Assembly: GCF_963676325.1 (NCBI RefSeq)
Contig: NZ_OY781099.1
Span: forward strand, 2,790,001-2,854,000
Length of the DNA: 64,000 bases
Direction: 5' to 3'
From: an uncultured Bacteroides sp.
GTDB taxonomy: Bacteria; Bacteroidota; Bacteroidia; Bacteroidales; Bacteroidaceae
Shown here in pieces: positions 26,217-34,847 of this stretch. The notes under the pieces were generated by a model, which did not search any database, was not told where the DNA came from, and worked only from the letters and a program-made list of their open reading frames with translations. Position 1 is the first letter of the stretch, and each line of letters starts with the position of its first letter. A program made the translations under genes and the position numbers.

Positions 26217-28226
26217 ATGAATAAAAGAATCTTCATAATTGCAATCTGTAGTCTTTGTGCACAAATAGGTTTTGCACAAAAACTGCTGACTGTTTCGTCT
26301 CCGGATGGAAACATACAAACAACTGTTTCTATTGGAGATAAAATTACTTATACAGTAACCAGTAAACATCAGACAGTTATTGCACCCTCACCTGTATCGA
26401 TGACATTAAGCTCTGGAGAAGTCTGGGGAAAGAATGCCCGACTTGATAAAAGCAGCAAGCAAATAATTAATCAGACTATCACTTCACCTTTCTATAAACG
26501 TGCACAAATAACCGATCAATGCAATGAACTGAACCTCCGCTTCAAAAAGGACTGGGGAATAAAGTTCAGAGTGTATAATGATGGTGTGGCTTACCGCTTT
26601 ATAAACTATCGCAAAGAGCCATTTACTATTCAGAATGAGGAGGTAAAATATAACTTCACCGGTGATTTTCCTGCAACAGTTCCCTATGTCCGATTAGACG
26701 AGGTGACAGATAAAACGGACAAGGAGATGCAGTTTACCAACTCTTTTGAAAACACATATACCACTGAAAAATTATCCAAACTGGATAGCAGAAGATTGAT
26801 GTTTTTGCCTCTTGTTGTTGAGGCTGGTAATGGAATGAAAGTCTGCATTACGGAAGCTGATCTGCAAAGTTATCCGGGACTTTATCTGAATAACGCTCAA
26901 AAGGATAATTCCTTGGAAGGAGTATTTGCTCCTTATCCGAAGCGGACAGAACAAGGAGGGCATAATATGCTGCAATTTCGTGTGAAGGAACGCGAAAGCT
27001 TTACTGCAAAAGTGAACGGTGCACGTGAATTCCCATGGAGGGTAGCCATCATAGCTTCAGAAGACAGACAATTCGCTGAAAGTGATATGACTTACAAACT
27101 TGCTGCTCCGTCAAAAGTGGCTGATTATTCCTGGGTAAAACCCGGAAAGGTAGCCTGGGATTGGTGGAACGACTGGAATATTTATAATGTAGATTTCGAA
27201 GCCGGAGTAAACAATGCCACATATAAATATTATATTGACTTTGCTTCGGCCAACGGAGTGGAATATGTAATTCTGGATGAAGGTTGGGCTGTAAACTTGA
27301 AATGTGATTTAATGCAGGTTGTGCCCGAAATTAATATTAAGGAGTTAGTAGATTATGCAGCAAAGAAACATGTTGGCATAATTCTTTGGGCTGGATATCA
27401 TGCCTTTAACCGTGATATGGAAAATGTGTGCAAGCACTATTCTGAGCTTGGAGTAAAAGGGTTTAAGGTAGACTTTATGGACCGTGATGATCAGGAAATG
27501 GTGGAATTTAATTCACGTGCCGCAGCTACTTGTGCCAAATATCATTTGATACTCGACCTTCACGGAATGTATAAACCAGCCGGACTAAACCGCACTTATC
27601 CCAACATTCTTAATTTTGAAGGAGTTCACGGACTGGAACAAATGAAATGGTCGCCTGCCACAACAAATATGGTGAAGTATGATGTGACCATCCCTTTTAT
27701 TCGTATGGCTGCCGGACCACTTGATTATACTCAGGGAGCAATGCGCAATGCGGCACAAGGAAGTTATGCTCCAATCAATTCCGAGCCGATGAGTCAGGGA
27801 ACACGTTGCCATCAACTGGCTATGTATATTATTCTGGAGTCACCTTTTAATATGCTATGCGATAATCCTTCAAACTATATGCGTGAAACAGAGTGTCTGG
27901 ATTTCATTGCCAAAGTTCCTACCGTGTGGGATAATACAAAAGTATTAGACGGAAAAATAGGAGAATACATAATTACTCTAAGACGTGTAGGAGAAACTTG
28001 GTATCTGGGCGGATTAACGGACTGGACACCACGAGATATTACCGTTAATCTCTCTTTCTTAGGAAAAGGAGACTATAAAGCAACTCTCTTTAAGGACGGC
28101 AAAAATGCACATCGTGTCGGTCGCGATTATAAAAAAGAAGAATTAACTGTCAACTCTTCCTCTACACAAACCATTCATCTGGCTCCAGGCGGAGGGTTTG
28201 CCATGAAAATTGAAAAAGCAAATTAA
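26217..28226 (+). CDS. Glycoside hydrolase family 97, probably retaining alpha-galactosidase-type
   Basis: A 669-residue secreted enzyme with signal peptide (NKRIFIIAICSLCAQIGFAQ), an N-terminal beta-sandwich (about 20-290), a TIM barrel (about 295-560) and a C-terminal beta domain. GFKVDFMDRDDQ carries Asp419 where retaining GH97 enzymes have their nucleophile, and Glu474 (HGLEQM) lies 55 residues later, the same spacing as the characterised retaining alpha-galactosidase of B. thetaiotaomicron. The inverting SusB-type enzymes lack that Asp. An exo-acting alpha-galactosidase (or related alpha-glycosidase) in the periplasm is inferred. It is the second gene of an operon with the CE20 esterase and is followed by a hairpin and then the ISL3 element. 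Confidence 0.92.
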   Translation: MNKRIFIIAICSLCAQIGFAQKLLTVSSPDGNIQTTVSIGDKITYTVTSKHQTVIAPSPVSMTLSSGEVWGKNARLDKSSKQIINQTITSPFYKRAQITDQCNELNLRFKKDWGIKFRVYNDGVAYRFINYRKEPFTIQNEEVKYNFTGDFPATVPYVRLDEVTDKTDKEMQFTNSFENTYTTEKLSKLDSRRLMFLPLVVEAGNGMKVCITEADLQSYPGLYLNNAQKDNSLEGVFAPYPKRTEQGGHNMLQFRVKERESFTAKVNGAREFPWRVAIIASEDRQFAESDMTYKLAAPSKVADYSWVKPGKVAWDWWNDWNIYNVDFEAGVNNATYKYYIDFASANGVEYVILDEGWAVNLKCDLMQVVPEINIKELVDYAAKKHVGIILWAGYHAFNRDMENVCKHYSELGVKGFKVDFMDRDDQEMVEFNSRAAATCAKYHLILDLHGMYKPAGLNRTYPNILNFEGVHGLEQMKWSPATTNMVKYDVTIPFIRMAAGPLDYTQGAMRNAAQGSYAPINSEPMSQGTRCHQLAMYIILESPFNMLCDNPSNYMRETECLDFIAKVPTVWDNTKVLDGKIGEYIITLRRVGETWYLGGLTDWTPRDITVNLSFLGKGDYKATLFKDGKNAHRVGRDYKKEELTVNSSSTQTIHLAPGGGFAMKIEKAN

Positions 28227-28240
28227 AACAGGCAAAGTCT

Positions 28241-28267
28241 CCGTTTCTATATTCAAAATAGAAACGG
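28241..28267. terminator. Hairpin after the GH97 gene
   Basis: CCGTTTCTAT at 28241-28250 pairs perfectly with 28258-28267 around a 7-base loop, 15 bases after the GH97 stop. No T-run follows, so it may be a weak or processing hairpin. Confidence 0.55.
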
Positions 28268-28281
28268 GAATGCTTCATAAA

Positions 28282-28316
28282 CCATTCACCAATAAATTAA
28301 AGCCATTGGTGAATGG
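28282..28316. repeat. Dispersed hairpin repeat, copy B
   Basis: CCATTCACCAAT 28282-28293 pairs with ATTGGTGAATGG 28305-28316 around the loop AAATTAAAGCC. It matches the hairpin at 7952-7986 except for one compensated base pair and one loop base. The following words (ATTATTGGTGAATAA) also match those after copy A (ATTATTGGCGAATAA). Confidence 0.75.
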
Positions 28317-28453
28317 TTTCAGCATTATTGGTGAATAATCTGAAGATATAACTTAATGGTGATAGGAAACAAAACACGCCTTAAATTGCATCCGGTTATG
28401 TGTTCAGGAAAATCAGCCGAGCCTTATCACTTTGCATCTTTTTGAAAATTATA

Positions 28454-28461
28454 CAGAGAAA
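28454..28461. repeat. Target site duplication, left copy (ISL3)
   Basis: CAGAGAAA, repeated exactly at 30438-30445; eight bases is the ISL3-family value. Confidence 0.92.
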
Positions 28462-28486
28462 GGTTCTTCGTCACTTTAGGTGCAAG
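28462..28486 (+). repeat. ISL3 left terminal inverted repeat
   Basis: 25 bases starting GGTTCTTCGTCACTTTAGG, exact reverse complement of 30413-30437. The transposase stop codon lies 4 bases inside it. Confidence 0.95.
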
Positions 28487-28489
28487 CTA

Positions 28490-30157
28490 TTAGGTTTTAA
28501 ACGCAATGAGTTTGACATTAAGTAGTCTATAGCTTGCCCTATTAAACATCTGCCTTTTGATGGCCTTTATTTTATTGACAGTTCCTTCCAAGAGTCCGTT
28601 GTTCAAATAAATATCCATTGCATTTTGCACCGCTTGTTGGTCTGCTTTTATTCCACAAGCAAATGTCTTCATGGCTTTTGAATCACATTCCATAGCCTGT
28701 TTTATCCAATTTTCCAGAGACCATTGCTTGGGATTTCCTTTTATCATTTCCCTGAATCTCAATCCTAATGTTATGACCTGTTTTATTAATGGATTCTTCA
28801 ATAAAGCAGTAAGACTTTGCACGGCGGATTCCCCTTTCAATATAAATCTCCGTATACTCCTTATTGATGCATGTTTTTTGTTTTTCCTTTCAGCTATATT
28901 TTTGTTATATTTCCTGATTTCCCGTAGCTCTTGCTTTATTTTGTTTCTGATTCCTATCGTGGCAGCCGAGATTGCAATCGTATCCATTTTGCTTTCCATT
29001 TTCTTCTTCAATTTCTTTATATCCGTACATCCATGGCTGATTTCCAAAGCCAGTTCATCGACATGTTTTAATATACTCTTTTGCTGCGCAGACATATAAT
29101 CCTTGCCTGTATGGTGACGTACCAAACGCCAGATAACCTGTGAATGCACTCCTAATTGGCGGGCTGTTTCTGAAATGCTCATTCCTTTTCTGATAAGGCT
29201 ATCTGCTTGCACAAACAGGTTCAGTTTATGTCGATGTCTGGCATCCCCCAGGCCATAAAGAGCTTCCATGATTTTGGTTCTGCATTCTTCCGTGGAGGGA
29301 TAAGAATAAGTTTGCTTATGTACACTTAGCCGCGATAATGAGGCTATTTCTTCCGTCAGAGCATCCACCAGATTCTTTATCAAATGGAATCTGTCACAGA
29401 TTTGGGTAACACCGGGTAGGATACGATTAATAGCTTCAACAAAGTTTCGCCCCCGGTCTCGGGTTATATATTGTATCTGAGGATTATTTCGCAAGAACTG
29501 CTCTAATTCATCCCCCTCCCGGCAAGGAAGTACCGCAATGGGACGATGGGTCATCTGGTCTACAATAACACTCCCATATATATGCCCTTTCTTCTGTGCA
29601 AAGTCATCTATACCTATAGCCACAGGTAGAGAATTACTACTTTTTGAGGGCAATTCCTTGTGAGCACTCCGTAGACAGGCAGATTGACTGCAGAAGATGT
29701 TCTGCCCGTGTAAAAGCTCACTGGCAGTACGGGATGTGACTTTTAGAGATACTTCACGGATACGTTCCTCTACCTCCAGAGTGTTGCGGCCATAGGGAGA
29801 AGCCAGGCAGGAATGGTCCTCACTAAAGACCTTGCGGAGACAATGCTCATTTCGGCAACGAAATTTGCGGGTTTTGACCCGTAGAGTCAGGGGATGATTA
29901 AATATTTCTGAGCCCTGAAGTTGGCGTATATAGTGCCCATGTAAGCTTTGACTCAAACAACCACAGGCCGGACAGCGGCTACTATTAGAGTTACGGGACA
30001 ATTCTACAGTGTACGATTTTCCACTTATAGAGACTCTATCCTGGCGATAATGGGGAATATGAAGTTTAAAAGATATAGTTGATTTCTTTTTGTTAACATT
30101 GACGTAAATAGGCTTATTTGTAGTAACTTTGCCAACTGTAGATATGCTTTGATTCAT
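28490..30157 (-). CDS. ISL3 family transposase
   Basis: A 555-residue DDE transposase. The N-terminal part holds zinc-finger cysteines (CPACGC at about residues 58-63, then CRNEHC), followed by a helix-turn-helix segment with the ISL3 core IGIDDFAQKKGH (Asp184 or Asp185 is the first catalytic acid), ITRDRGRNF (second) and DRFHLIKNL. A second helix-turn-helix-like segment (SISETARQLGVHSQVIWRLVRHH) lies near 330-352 and the catalytic Glu is in NNGLLEGTVNKIKAIKR near the end. No frameshift is seen and the length is within the family range when long members are included. The start codon lies in the loop of a 12-bp inverted repeat. Confidence 0.95.
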   Translation of the reverse strand: MNQSISTVGKVTTNKPIYVNVNKKKSTISFKLHIPHYRQDRVSISGKSYTVELSRNSNSSRCPACGCLSQSLHGHYIRQLQGSEIFNHPLTLRVKTRKFRCRNEHCLRKVFSEDHSCLASPYGRNTLEVEERIREVSLKVTSRTASELLHGQNIFCSQSACLRSAHKELPSKSSNSLPVAIGIDDFAQKKGHIYGSVIVDQMTHRPIAVLPCREGDELEQFLRNNPQIQYITRDRGRNFVEAINRILPGVTQICDRFHLIKNLVDALTEEIASLSRLSVHKQTYSYPSTEECRTKIMEALYGLGDARHRHKLNLFVQADSLIRKGMSISETARQLGVHSQVIWRLVRHHTGKDYMSAQQKSILKHVDELALEISHGCTDIKKLKKKMESKMDTIAISAATIGIRNKIKQELREIRKYNKNIAERKNKKHASIRSIRRFILKGESAVQSLTALLKNPLIKQVITLGLRFREMIKGNPKQWSLENWIKQAMECDSKAMKTFACGIKADQQAVQNAMDIYLNNGLLEGTVNKIKAIKRQMFNRASYRLLNVKLIAFKT

Positions 30158-30211
30158 TGGAGTCTTGATGCTTTGGTCAGCTTAAAGATACTGATTTTCA
30201 AGCATATCTAC
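30138..30211. repeat. 12-bp inverted repeat enclosing the ISL3 transposase start
   Basis: GTAGATATGCTT at 30138-30149 (codons 3-7 of the transposase) is the exact reverse complement of AAGCATATCTAC at 30200-30211. The 50-base loop contains the start codon, ribosome-binding region and -7 box. The outer arm lies upstream of the predicted transcript start. Confidence 0.7.
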
Positions 30212-30213
30212 AA
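30183..30213 (-). promoter_or_regulatory. Promoter of the ISL3 transposase
   Basis: On the minus strand TTG (30213-30211) is followed after 20 bases by TATCTTTA (30190-30183), one base from the TAnnTTTG consensus. The ATG at 30157 lies about 25 bases further on. Confidence 0.6.
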
Positions 30214-30412
30214 CTTTTTAAACACTTCATTCTCTGATAATCAGATAGATACAAATCTTTAGATGGCTTAATTATAGAGGTTGTTAGAAATTTCAATAGA
30301 ACTTCCCTTTATCACAACTTTTGACAATATCATGACTTTAGATAACGGGGCATAATATTCAAGATAGAAAAACATTTGAAATGCCTATGAATAAAGACTT
30401 TTATCTGAATAA

Positions 30413-30437
30413 CTTGCACCTAAAGTGACGAAGAACC
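30413..30437 (-). repeat. ISL3 right terminal inverted repeat
   Basis: Exact reverse complement of 28462-28486, ending GACGAAGAACC. Confidence 0.95.
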
Positions 30438-30445
30438 CAGAGAAA
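30438..30445. repeat. Target site duplication, right copy (ISL3)
   Basis: CAGAGAAA, identical to 28454-28461. Confidence 0.92.
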
Positions 30446-30640
30446 TAAAAAGTAAGCCTCACTCCATCACTATTTCGAATAAGTCATTGAATAAATGGAG
30501 TTTAGCCAGTGAGGGTAGCATTTTCAACCGTCACTCATCCATCACTTTTTAGGGCTACCCTCACTATTTCGAGCCCAAAATCACGATTCCGGGCGCCAAT
30601 TAACAGAATAAGTTACTCACCTTTTTTGAGAAACTGGGAA
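30446..30640. repeat. CTCAC/GTGAGG-rich repeat region, copy B (right half)
   Basis: Non-coding region after the ISL3 element. The word cactttttagggctaccctc at 30543-30562 matches 8231-8250 (cacttttcagggctaccctc) with one difference, and GTGAGGGTAGC (30511-30521) is a partial reverse complement of it. A short open frame across 30509-30787 is not believed to be coding because it spans this repeat and the next gene's promoter. Confidence 0.6.
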
Positions 30641-30684
30641 GTATTTATTTTTAAACCTAACTGCAAACAAATAAAAAAAACGAG

Positions 30685-30692
30685 TATCTTTG
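30685..30692 (+). promoter_or_regulatory. -7 promoter element of the DUF4494-yggS operon
   Basis: TATCTTTG, an exact match to TAnnTTTG, gives a leader of about 110 bases before the DUF4494 start. No clear -33 TTTG was seen. Confidence 0.55.
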
Positions 30693-30812
30693 CTCTTCAT
30701 TTACGGATGAACTTATTTAATTCTAATAATCTGATTACACGAATTAAGAGCTATCCGATAAACAAACAATTCACACTTATTTTTTAACGATTAATAATTA
30801 GACAGTTATATG

Positions 30813-31286
30813 ATGCACACTTGGTTTGAATGCAAGATCCGTTACGATAAAGTATTGGAAAACGGAATGAATAAGAAAGTTACTGAACCATATTTGGTAG
30901 ATGCTTTGAGTTTTACAGAAGCTGAAGCCCGAATTATTGAAGAAATAACTCCTTTTATTTCCGGTGAATTTACCGTGTCGGACATTAAACGTGCCAATTA
31001 CAGCGAACTTTTTAACGATGAAACAGGCGACCGTTGGTTCAGATGTAAGTTACAATTCATTACTCTTGATGAGAAAAGCGGTGCAGAAAAGAAAGTATCT
31101 ACTCAAGTATTGGTACAAGCCGGAGATCTTCGCGAAGCCGTTAAAAACCTTGACGAAGGAATGAAAGGAACAATGGCCGATTACGTTATTGCTTCCGTAG
31201 CTGAAACAGCAATTATGGATGTATATCCTTATGCTTCCGAACCAAATGATAAGCCAGAATTCCCACAAGCAGGAGAAAATCAATAA
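30813..31286 (+). CDS. DUF4494 domain protein
   Basis: A 157-residue soluble protein of the DUF4494 family, found in Bacteroidetes. It starts MHTWFECKIRYDKVLENG and contains YLVDALSFTEAEARIIEE and a second similar block (STQVLVQAGDLREAVKNLDEGM), suggesting two related alpha/beta halves. A second ATG directly upstream (30810) is an alternative start. The function is unknown. It lies 5 bases before the yggS-type gene, and this pairing with a pyridoxal-phosphate homeostasis gene suggests a shared, untested metabolic context. The tail (about 145-157) is acidic and probably disordered. Confidence 0.85.
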   Translation: MHTWFECKIRYDKVLENGMNKKVTEPYLVDALSFTEAEARIIEEITPFISGEFTVSDIKRANYSELFNDETGDRWFRCKLQFITLDEKSGAEKKVSTQVLVQAGDLREAVKNLDEGMKGTMADYVIASVAETAIMDVYPYASEPNDKPEFPQAGENQ

Positions 31287-31291
31287 ATAAA

Positions 31292-31960
31292 ATGAGTATT
31301 AAAAGCAATTTACTGGATATCCTATCTCAGCTCCCCGAAGGAGTTAAACTGATAGCCGTTTCTAAATTCCACCCAAACGAAGCTATTATTGAAGCTTACG
31401 AGGCTGGACAAAGGATATTCGGAGAAAATAAAGTGCAGGAAATGACAGAGAAATATGAAACTCTGCCAAAAGATATTCAATGGCATTTTATTGGCCATTT
31501 ACAAACTAATAAAATAAAATACATTGTCCCCTATGTATCTATGATTCATGGGATAGACAGTTATAAATTACTTTGTGAAGTCAACAAGCAAGCAGAAAAG
31601 GTGGGGCGAGTAATCCCCTGCCTGCTTCAGATTCATATTGCACAGGAAGAAACGAAATTTGGTTTCAGTTTTGATGAATGCAGAGAAATGTTAGCTCGTG
31701 AAGAGTGGAAAAAACTAACCAATATTTCTATTCAAGGATTAATGGGCATGGCAACATATACAGATTCATCAAAACAAATTGAGACTGAGTTTTGTTCTTT
31801 AAGTAGCTTCTTTACCGAAATAAAGCAAGAATACTTTGCCCAAAAGCAGGATTTTAAAGAATTATCCATGGGAATGTCTCATGATTATGCTCTGGCAATT
31901 GCCAAAGGTAGTACTCTTGTCCGTGTGGGAAGTAAAATTTTCGGAGAAAGGGTTTACTAA
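31292..31960 (+). CDS. YggS/PROSC family pyridoxal-phosphate-binding protein
   Basis: A 222-residue single-domain fold type III PLP protein. The PLP lysine is in LIAVSKFHP (about residue 25), with FGENKVQEM, WHFIGHLQTNK (about 64-74), GLMGMATY and the phosphate-binding tail SMGMSHDYALAIAKGSTLVRVGSKIFG, all diagnostic. Family members have no enzymatic activity known and act in vitamin B6 and amino-acid homeostasis. Length is normal. It sits 5 bases after the DUF4494 gene and 12 bases before the DHOD-like gene, in one operon. Confidence 0.95.
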   Translation: MSIKSNLLDILSQLPEGVKLIAVSKFHPNEAIIEAYEAGQRIFGENKVQEMTEKYETLPKDIQWHFIGHLQTNKIKYIVPYVSMIHGIDSYKLLCEVNKQAEKVGRVIPCLLQIHIAQEETKFGFSFDECREMLAREEWKKLTNISIQGLMGMATYTDSSKQIETEFCSLSSFFTEIKQEYFAQKQDFKELSMGMSHDYALAIAKGSTLVRVGSKIFGERVY

Positions 31961-31972
31961 TGTGCAAAAGTT

Positions 31973-32950
31973 ATGGTGGATTTAAGAACGGAATTTGCGG
32001 GATTAAAACTTAAAAATCCTATTATTATCAGCAGTTCGGGACTCACTAGTAGTGCCGACAAAAATGAAAAGCTTGAAATGGCCGGTGCGGGTGCCATTGT
32101 TCTGAAATCACTCTTCGAGGAACAAATTATGCTGAAAGCTCAGCAAACAAATGAAGCAGCCTATTATCCCGAAGGGGGTAATTTTCTGACCGAGCATCTG
32201 AATGCACAAGACTTAGCTGAATATCTAAAACTAATTCAGGAGAGCAAGAAGCGTTGCTCAATTCCTATTATTGCCAGCATAAATTGCTGTACAAACAAAG
32301 AGTGGGTTGAGTTTGCCCGTAAGATTGAATTTGCTGGAGCAGATGCAATCGAGCTAAACATATTAAGTATCCAGGCATCTCCTTATTATGAATGCGGAGA
32401 ATTTGAGAAACGGCATATTGACATATTAAATAGTGTCAAGAGCAAGATACATATCCCAATTATCATAAAGCTTGGCATACATCTCACTAATCCTGTTTCA
32501 TTAGTTAGCAAGTTAAGAGCGAGCGGAGCCGAGGGAATTGTTATGTTCAATCGTCTATATCAAACAGATATTGATATAAAAAAGCTGGAATTCATTTCCG
32601 GAGAAGTATTAAGTTCTGCATCTGATTTAACTCCTTCATTGCGTTGGATTGGAATTTCATCGGCAACAGTGGGTAATATAGATTATGCAGCTTCGGGTGG
32701 AGTGCACAGTGCAGAGGGTGCTATTAAATCTATTCTTGTGGGGGCATCTGCTGCAGAAATTTGCAGCGTTATTTATAAAAATGGGAATCAATGCATTCAC
32801 CCAATGCTGCAATACATAGAATGTTGGATGAGAGGGAAAGGTTACGAAAATATTTCCCAGTTCAAAGGTTTACTAAAAGCAAAAGACGTGAACTGCACGA
32901 ATATGTATGAAAGAACTCAATTTCTGCGTTATTTCAGTGAAAGAGAATAA
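31973..32950 (+). CDS. Dihydroorotate dehydrogenase-like flavoprotein lacking the usual catalytic motif
   Basis: A 325-residue TIM-barrel protein of the DHOD family (start MVDLRTEFAGLKLKNPIIISSSGLTSS). FMN phosphate-binding segments are seen in IVLKSLFEEQ, IIKLG and SGGVHSAEGAIKSILVGASAAEICS. The segment expected to carry the catalytic base loop, normally N-x-S-C-P-N, reads ELNILSIQASP, so Cys/Ser, Pro and the second Asn are missing. It is probably not the pyrimidine enzyme PyrD; another oxidoreductase role is inferred. The C-terminal part ends with a short helical extension. It is the last gene before a strong terminator. Confidence 0.85.
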   Translation: MVDLRTEFAGLKLKNPIIISSSGLTSSADKNEKLEMAGAGAIVLKSLFEEQIMLKAQQTNEAAYYPEGGNFLTEHLNAQDLAEYLKLIQESKKRCSIPIIASINCCTNKEWVEFARKIEFAGADAIELNILSIQASPYYECGEFEKRHIDILNSVKSKIHIPIIIKLGIHLTNPVSLVSKLRASGAEGIVMFNRLYQTDIDIKKLEFISGEVLSSASDLTPSLRWIGISSATVGNIDYAASGGVHSAEGAIKSILVGASAAEICSVIYKNGNQCIHPMLQYIECWMRGKGYENISQFKGLLKAKDVNCTNMYERTQFLRYFSERE

Positions 32951-32976
32951 AATTTGTAATATACAAAAGATAGCAA

Positions 32977-33018
32977 AAGCTCCGTTATGATTGTTTTTTA
33001 TAACGGAGCTTCTGTTTT
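32977..33018 (+). terminator. Terminator of the DUF4494-yggS-DHOD-like operon
   Basis: AAGCTCCGTTAT at 32977-32988 pairs perfectly with 33000-33011 around an 11-base loop, and TCTGTTTT follows. Confidence 0.85.
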
Positions 33019-33091
33019 AAAATAGCCCCTATTTATAGTTGGTACAAAAGTGTTCTATATTGGTCGGGATTCCACTTTTTCCTCATTTTTA

Positions 33092-33122
33092 TTTGTTATG
33101 CAAATTGAAACATCTATATTTG
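33092..33122 (+). promoter_or_regulatory. Promoter of the acyl-CoA synthetase gene
   Basis: TTTG at 33092-33095, 19 bases, TATATTTG at 33115-33122; exact consensus. The leader to the ATG at 33152 is about 25 bases. Confidence 0.8.
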
Positions 33123-33151
33123 CACAAATTTAAAACAACTGTGCAATTACA

Positions 33152-34810
33152 ATGGAACAAAGTTTTATAGCGTACATTGAAAATAGTATTAAAAAGAATT
33201 GGGACTTAGACGCCCTGACTGACTATAAAGGAGCCACTCTTCAATATAAAGATGTAGCCAGAAAAATTGAGAAGTTACATATCATTTTAGAAGAGAGCGG
33301 AATAAAGAAAGGTGATAAAATTGCCATTTGTGGTAGAAATAGTTCTTTTTGGGGCGTTACTTTTCTTTCCGTACTAACTTACGGAGCTGTTGCAGTTCCT
33401 ATACTTCACGAATTTAAAGCAGACAATGTGCACAACATTGTGAACCATTCTGAAGCCAGACTTCTTTTTGTGGGTGATGTGGTTTGGGAAAATTTAAATG
33501 AATCGGCAATGCCATTGCTTGAAGGTATTGTACTGATGACAGACTTCTCTGTACCTGTTTCACGTTCTGAGAAACTAACGCATGCCCGCGAGCATCTGAA
33601 TGAGATGTTTGGACAAAAATTCCCGAAAAATTTCCGCCAGGAACATGTTTCCTACCATAAAGATAAACCCGAAGAGCTAGCTGCAATCAACTACACATCG
33701 GGAACTACCAGCTATTCAAAGGGAGTTATGCTGCCTTACCGCAGTTTCTGGTCGAATATGCTTTTTGCACATGAAGTACTGACACTGAACCCTGGAGACA
33801 AAGTTGTTTCCATGCTTCCAATGGCTCACATGTACGGAATGGCTTTTGAATTCCTTTATGAGTTCTCTGTTGGTTGCCAGATATTTTTCCTGACCAGAAT
33901 GCCAAGTCCGAAGATTATCTTCCAGGCCTTTTCTGAAGTAAAACCAAATCTTGTAGTAGCAGTTCCTCTTATTATAGAAAAGATTATCAAAAAGAATATC
34001 TTGCCTAAGCTGGAAACTCCTGCAATGAAGATTCTGATGAAAGTGCCTATCATCAATGATAAGATTAAAGCTTCCGTTCGCGAGCAAATGATTAAAGCCT
34101 TTGGCGGTAACTTCTATGAAATTATTGTTGGAGGTGCTGCTTTCAATAAAGAGATTGAGCAGTTCCTTAAAATGATTGAGTTCCCTTATACCGTGGGTTA
34201 TGGAATGACGGAATGCGGACCAATTATTTGCTACGAGGATTGGCAAAAGTTCAAAATGGGATCTTGCGGTAAAGCTGCTCCAAGAATGGAAGTGAAGGTT
34301 CTTTCTGCAGATCCTGAAAATACAGTTGGAGAAATTGTGTGCAAAGGTGCCAACGTTATGCTGGGCTATTACAAAAACGAAGAGGCAACCGCACAGGTTA
34401 TCGATAAAGATGGATGGCTACACACCGGCGACCTGGGAGTTATAGACGCAGATGGAAATCTTACCATCAAAGGACGTAGCAAGAACATGCTTCTTGGCGC
34501 ATCGGGACAAAATATCTATCCGGAAGAAATAGAAGATATTCTGAACAATCTTCCTTACGTATCTGAATCTATTGTTGTTCAGCAAGGTGATAAGCTGGTA
34601 GGATTGGTTTATCCCGATTTTGATGATGCGTTTGCTCACGGTCTCACCAACAAAGATATAGAAAGAGTGATGGAAGAAAACCGTGTGGAACTGAACTCAC
34701 AGCTTCCAGCCTACAGCCAGATTGCCAAGATCAAGATTTATCCTGAAGAGTTTGAAAAAACTCCAAAGAAGAGTATCAAGAGATTCCTATATCAGGAAGC
34801 CAAAGGATAA
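33152..34810 (+). CDS. AMP-dependent synthetase/ligase (long-chain acyl-CoA synthetase-like)
   Basis: A 552-residue adenylate-forming enzyme. The ATP-binding P-loop TSGTTSYSKGVMLP (about residues 180-195), GYGMTECGP (about 348-356), the hinge and adenylate-binding GDLGVIDADGNLTIKGRSKN (about 427-447) and the catalytic Lys near the end (KTPKKSIKRF) are all present. It activates a fatty or other organic acid to the acyl-AMP and CoA thioester in the cytoplasm; the chain specificity cannot be read here. It is shorter than most bacterial FadD proteins by only a few residues. It is monocistronic, flanked by its own promoter and a terminator. Confidence 0.93.
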   Translation: MEQSFIAYIENSIKKNWDLDALTDYKGATLQYKDVARKIEKLHIILEESGIKKGDKIAICGRNSSFWGVTFLSVLTYGAVAVPILHEFKADNVHNIVNHSEARLLFVGDVVWENLNESAMPLLEGIVLMTDFSVPVSRSEKLTHAREHLNEMFGQKFPKNFRQEHVSYHKDKPEELAAINYTSGTTSYSKGVMLPYRSFWSNMLFAHEVLTLNPGDKVVSMLPMAHMYGMAFEFLYEFSVGCQIFFLTRMPSPKIIFQAFSEVKPNLVVAVPLIIEKIIKKNILPKLETPAMKILMKVPIINDKIKASVREQMIKAFGGNFYEIIVGGAAFNKEIEQFLKMIEFPYTVGYGMTECGPIICYEDWQKFKMGSCGKAAPRMEVKVLSADPENTVGEIVCKGANVMLGYYKNEEATAQVIDKDGWLHTGDLGVIDADGNLTIKGRSKNMLLGASGQNIYPEEIEDILNNLPYVSESIVVQQGDKLVGLVYPDFDDAFAHGLTNKDIERVMEENRVELNSQLPAYSQIAKIKIYPEEFEKTPKKSIKRFLYQEAKG

Positions 34811-34847
34811 GGAAGTTCAAAGCAATTAAACAAGAATAATACATTTT

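Larger units (their letters stand above)
28462..30437 (-). mobile_element. Complete ISL3-family insertion sequence
   Basis: A 1976-base element with perfect 25-bp terminal inverted repeats (28462-28486, starting GGTTCTTCG, and 30413-30437) and an exact 8-bp target duplication. It encodes one intact transposase on the minus strand. It inserted between the GH97 gene and the DUF4494 gene, in a region carrying diverged repeats also found around the IS66 element, and breaks no gene. Confidence 0.95.

Noticed and set aside
30509..30787. 92-residue open frame between ISL3 and DUF4494
   Set aside because: It runs through the CTCAC repeat and the promoter at 30685 and looks like no known protein.
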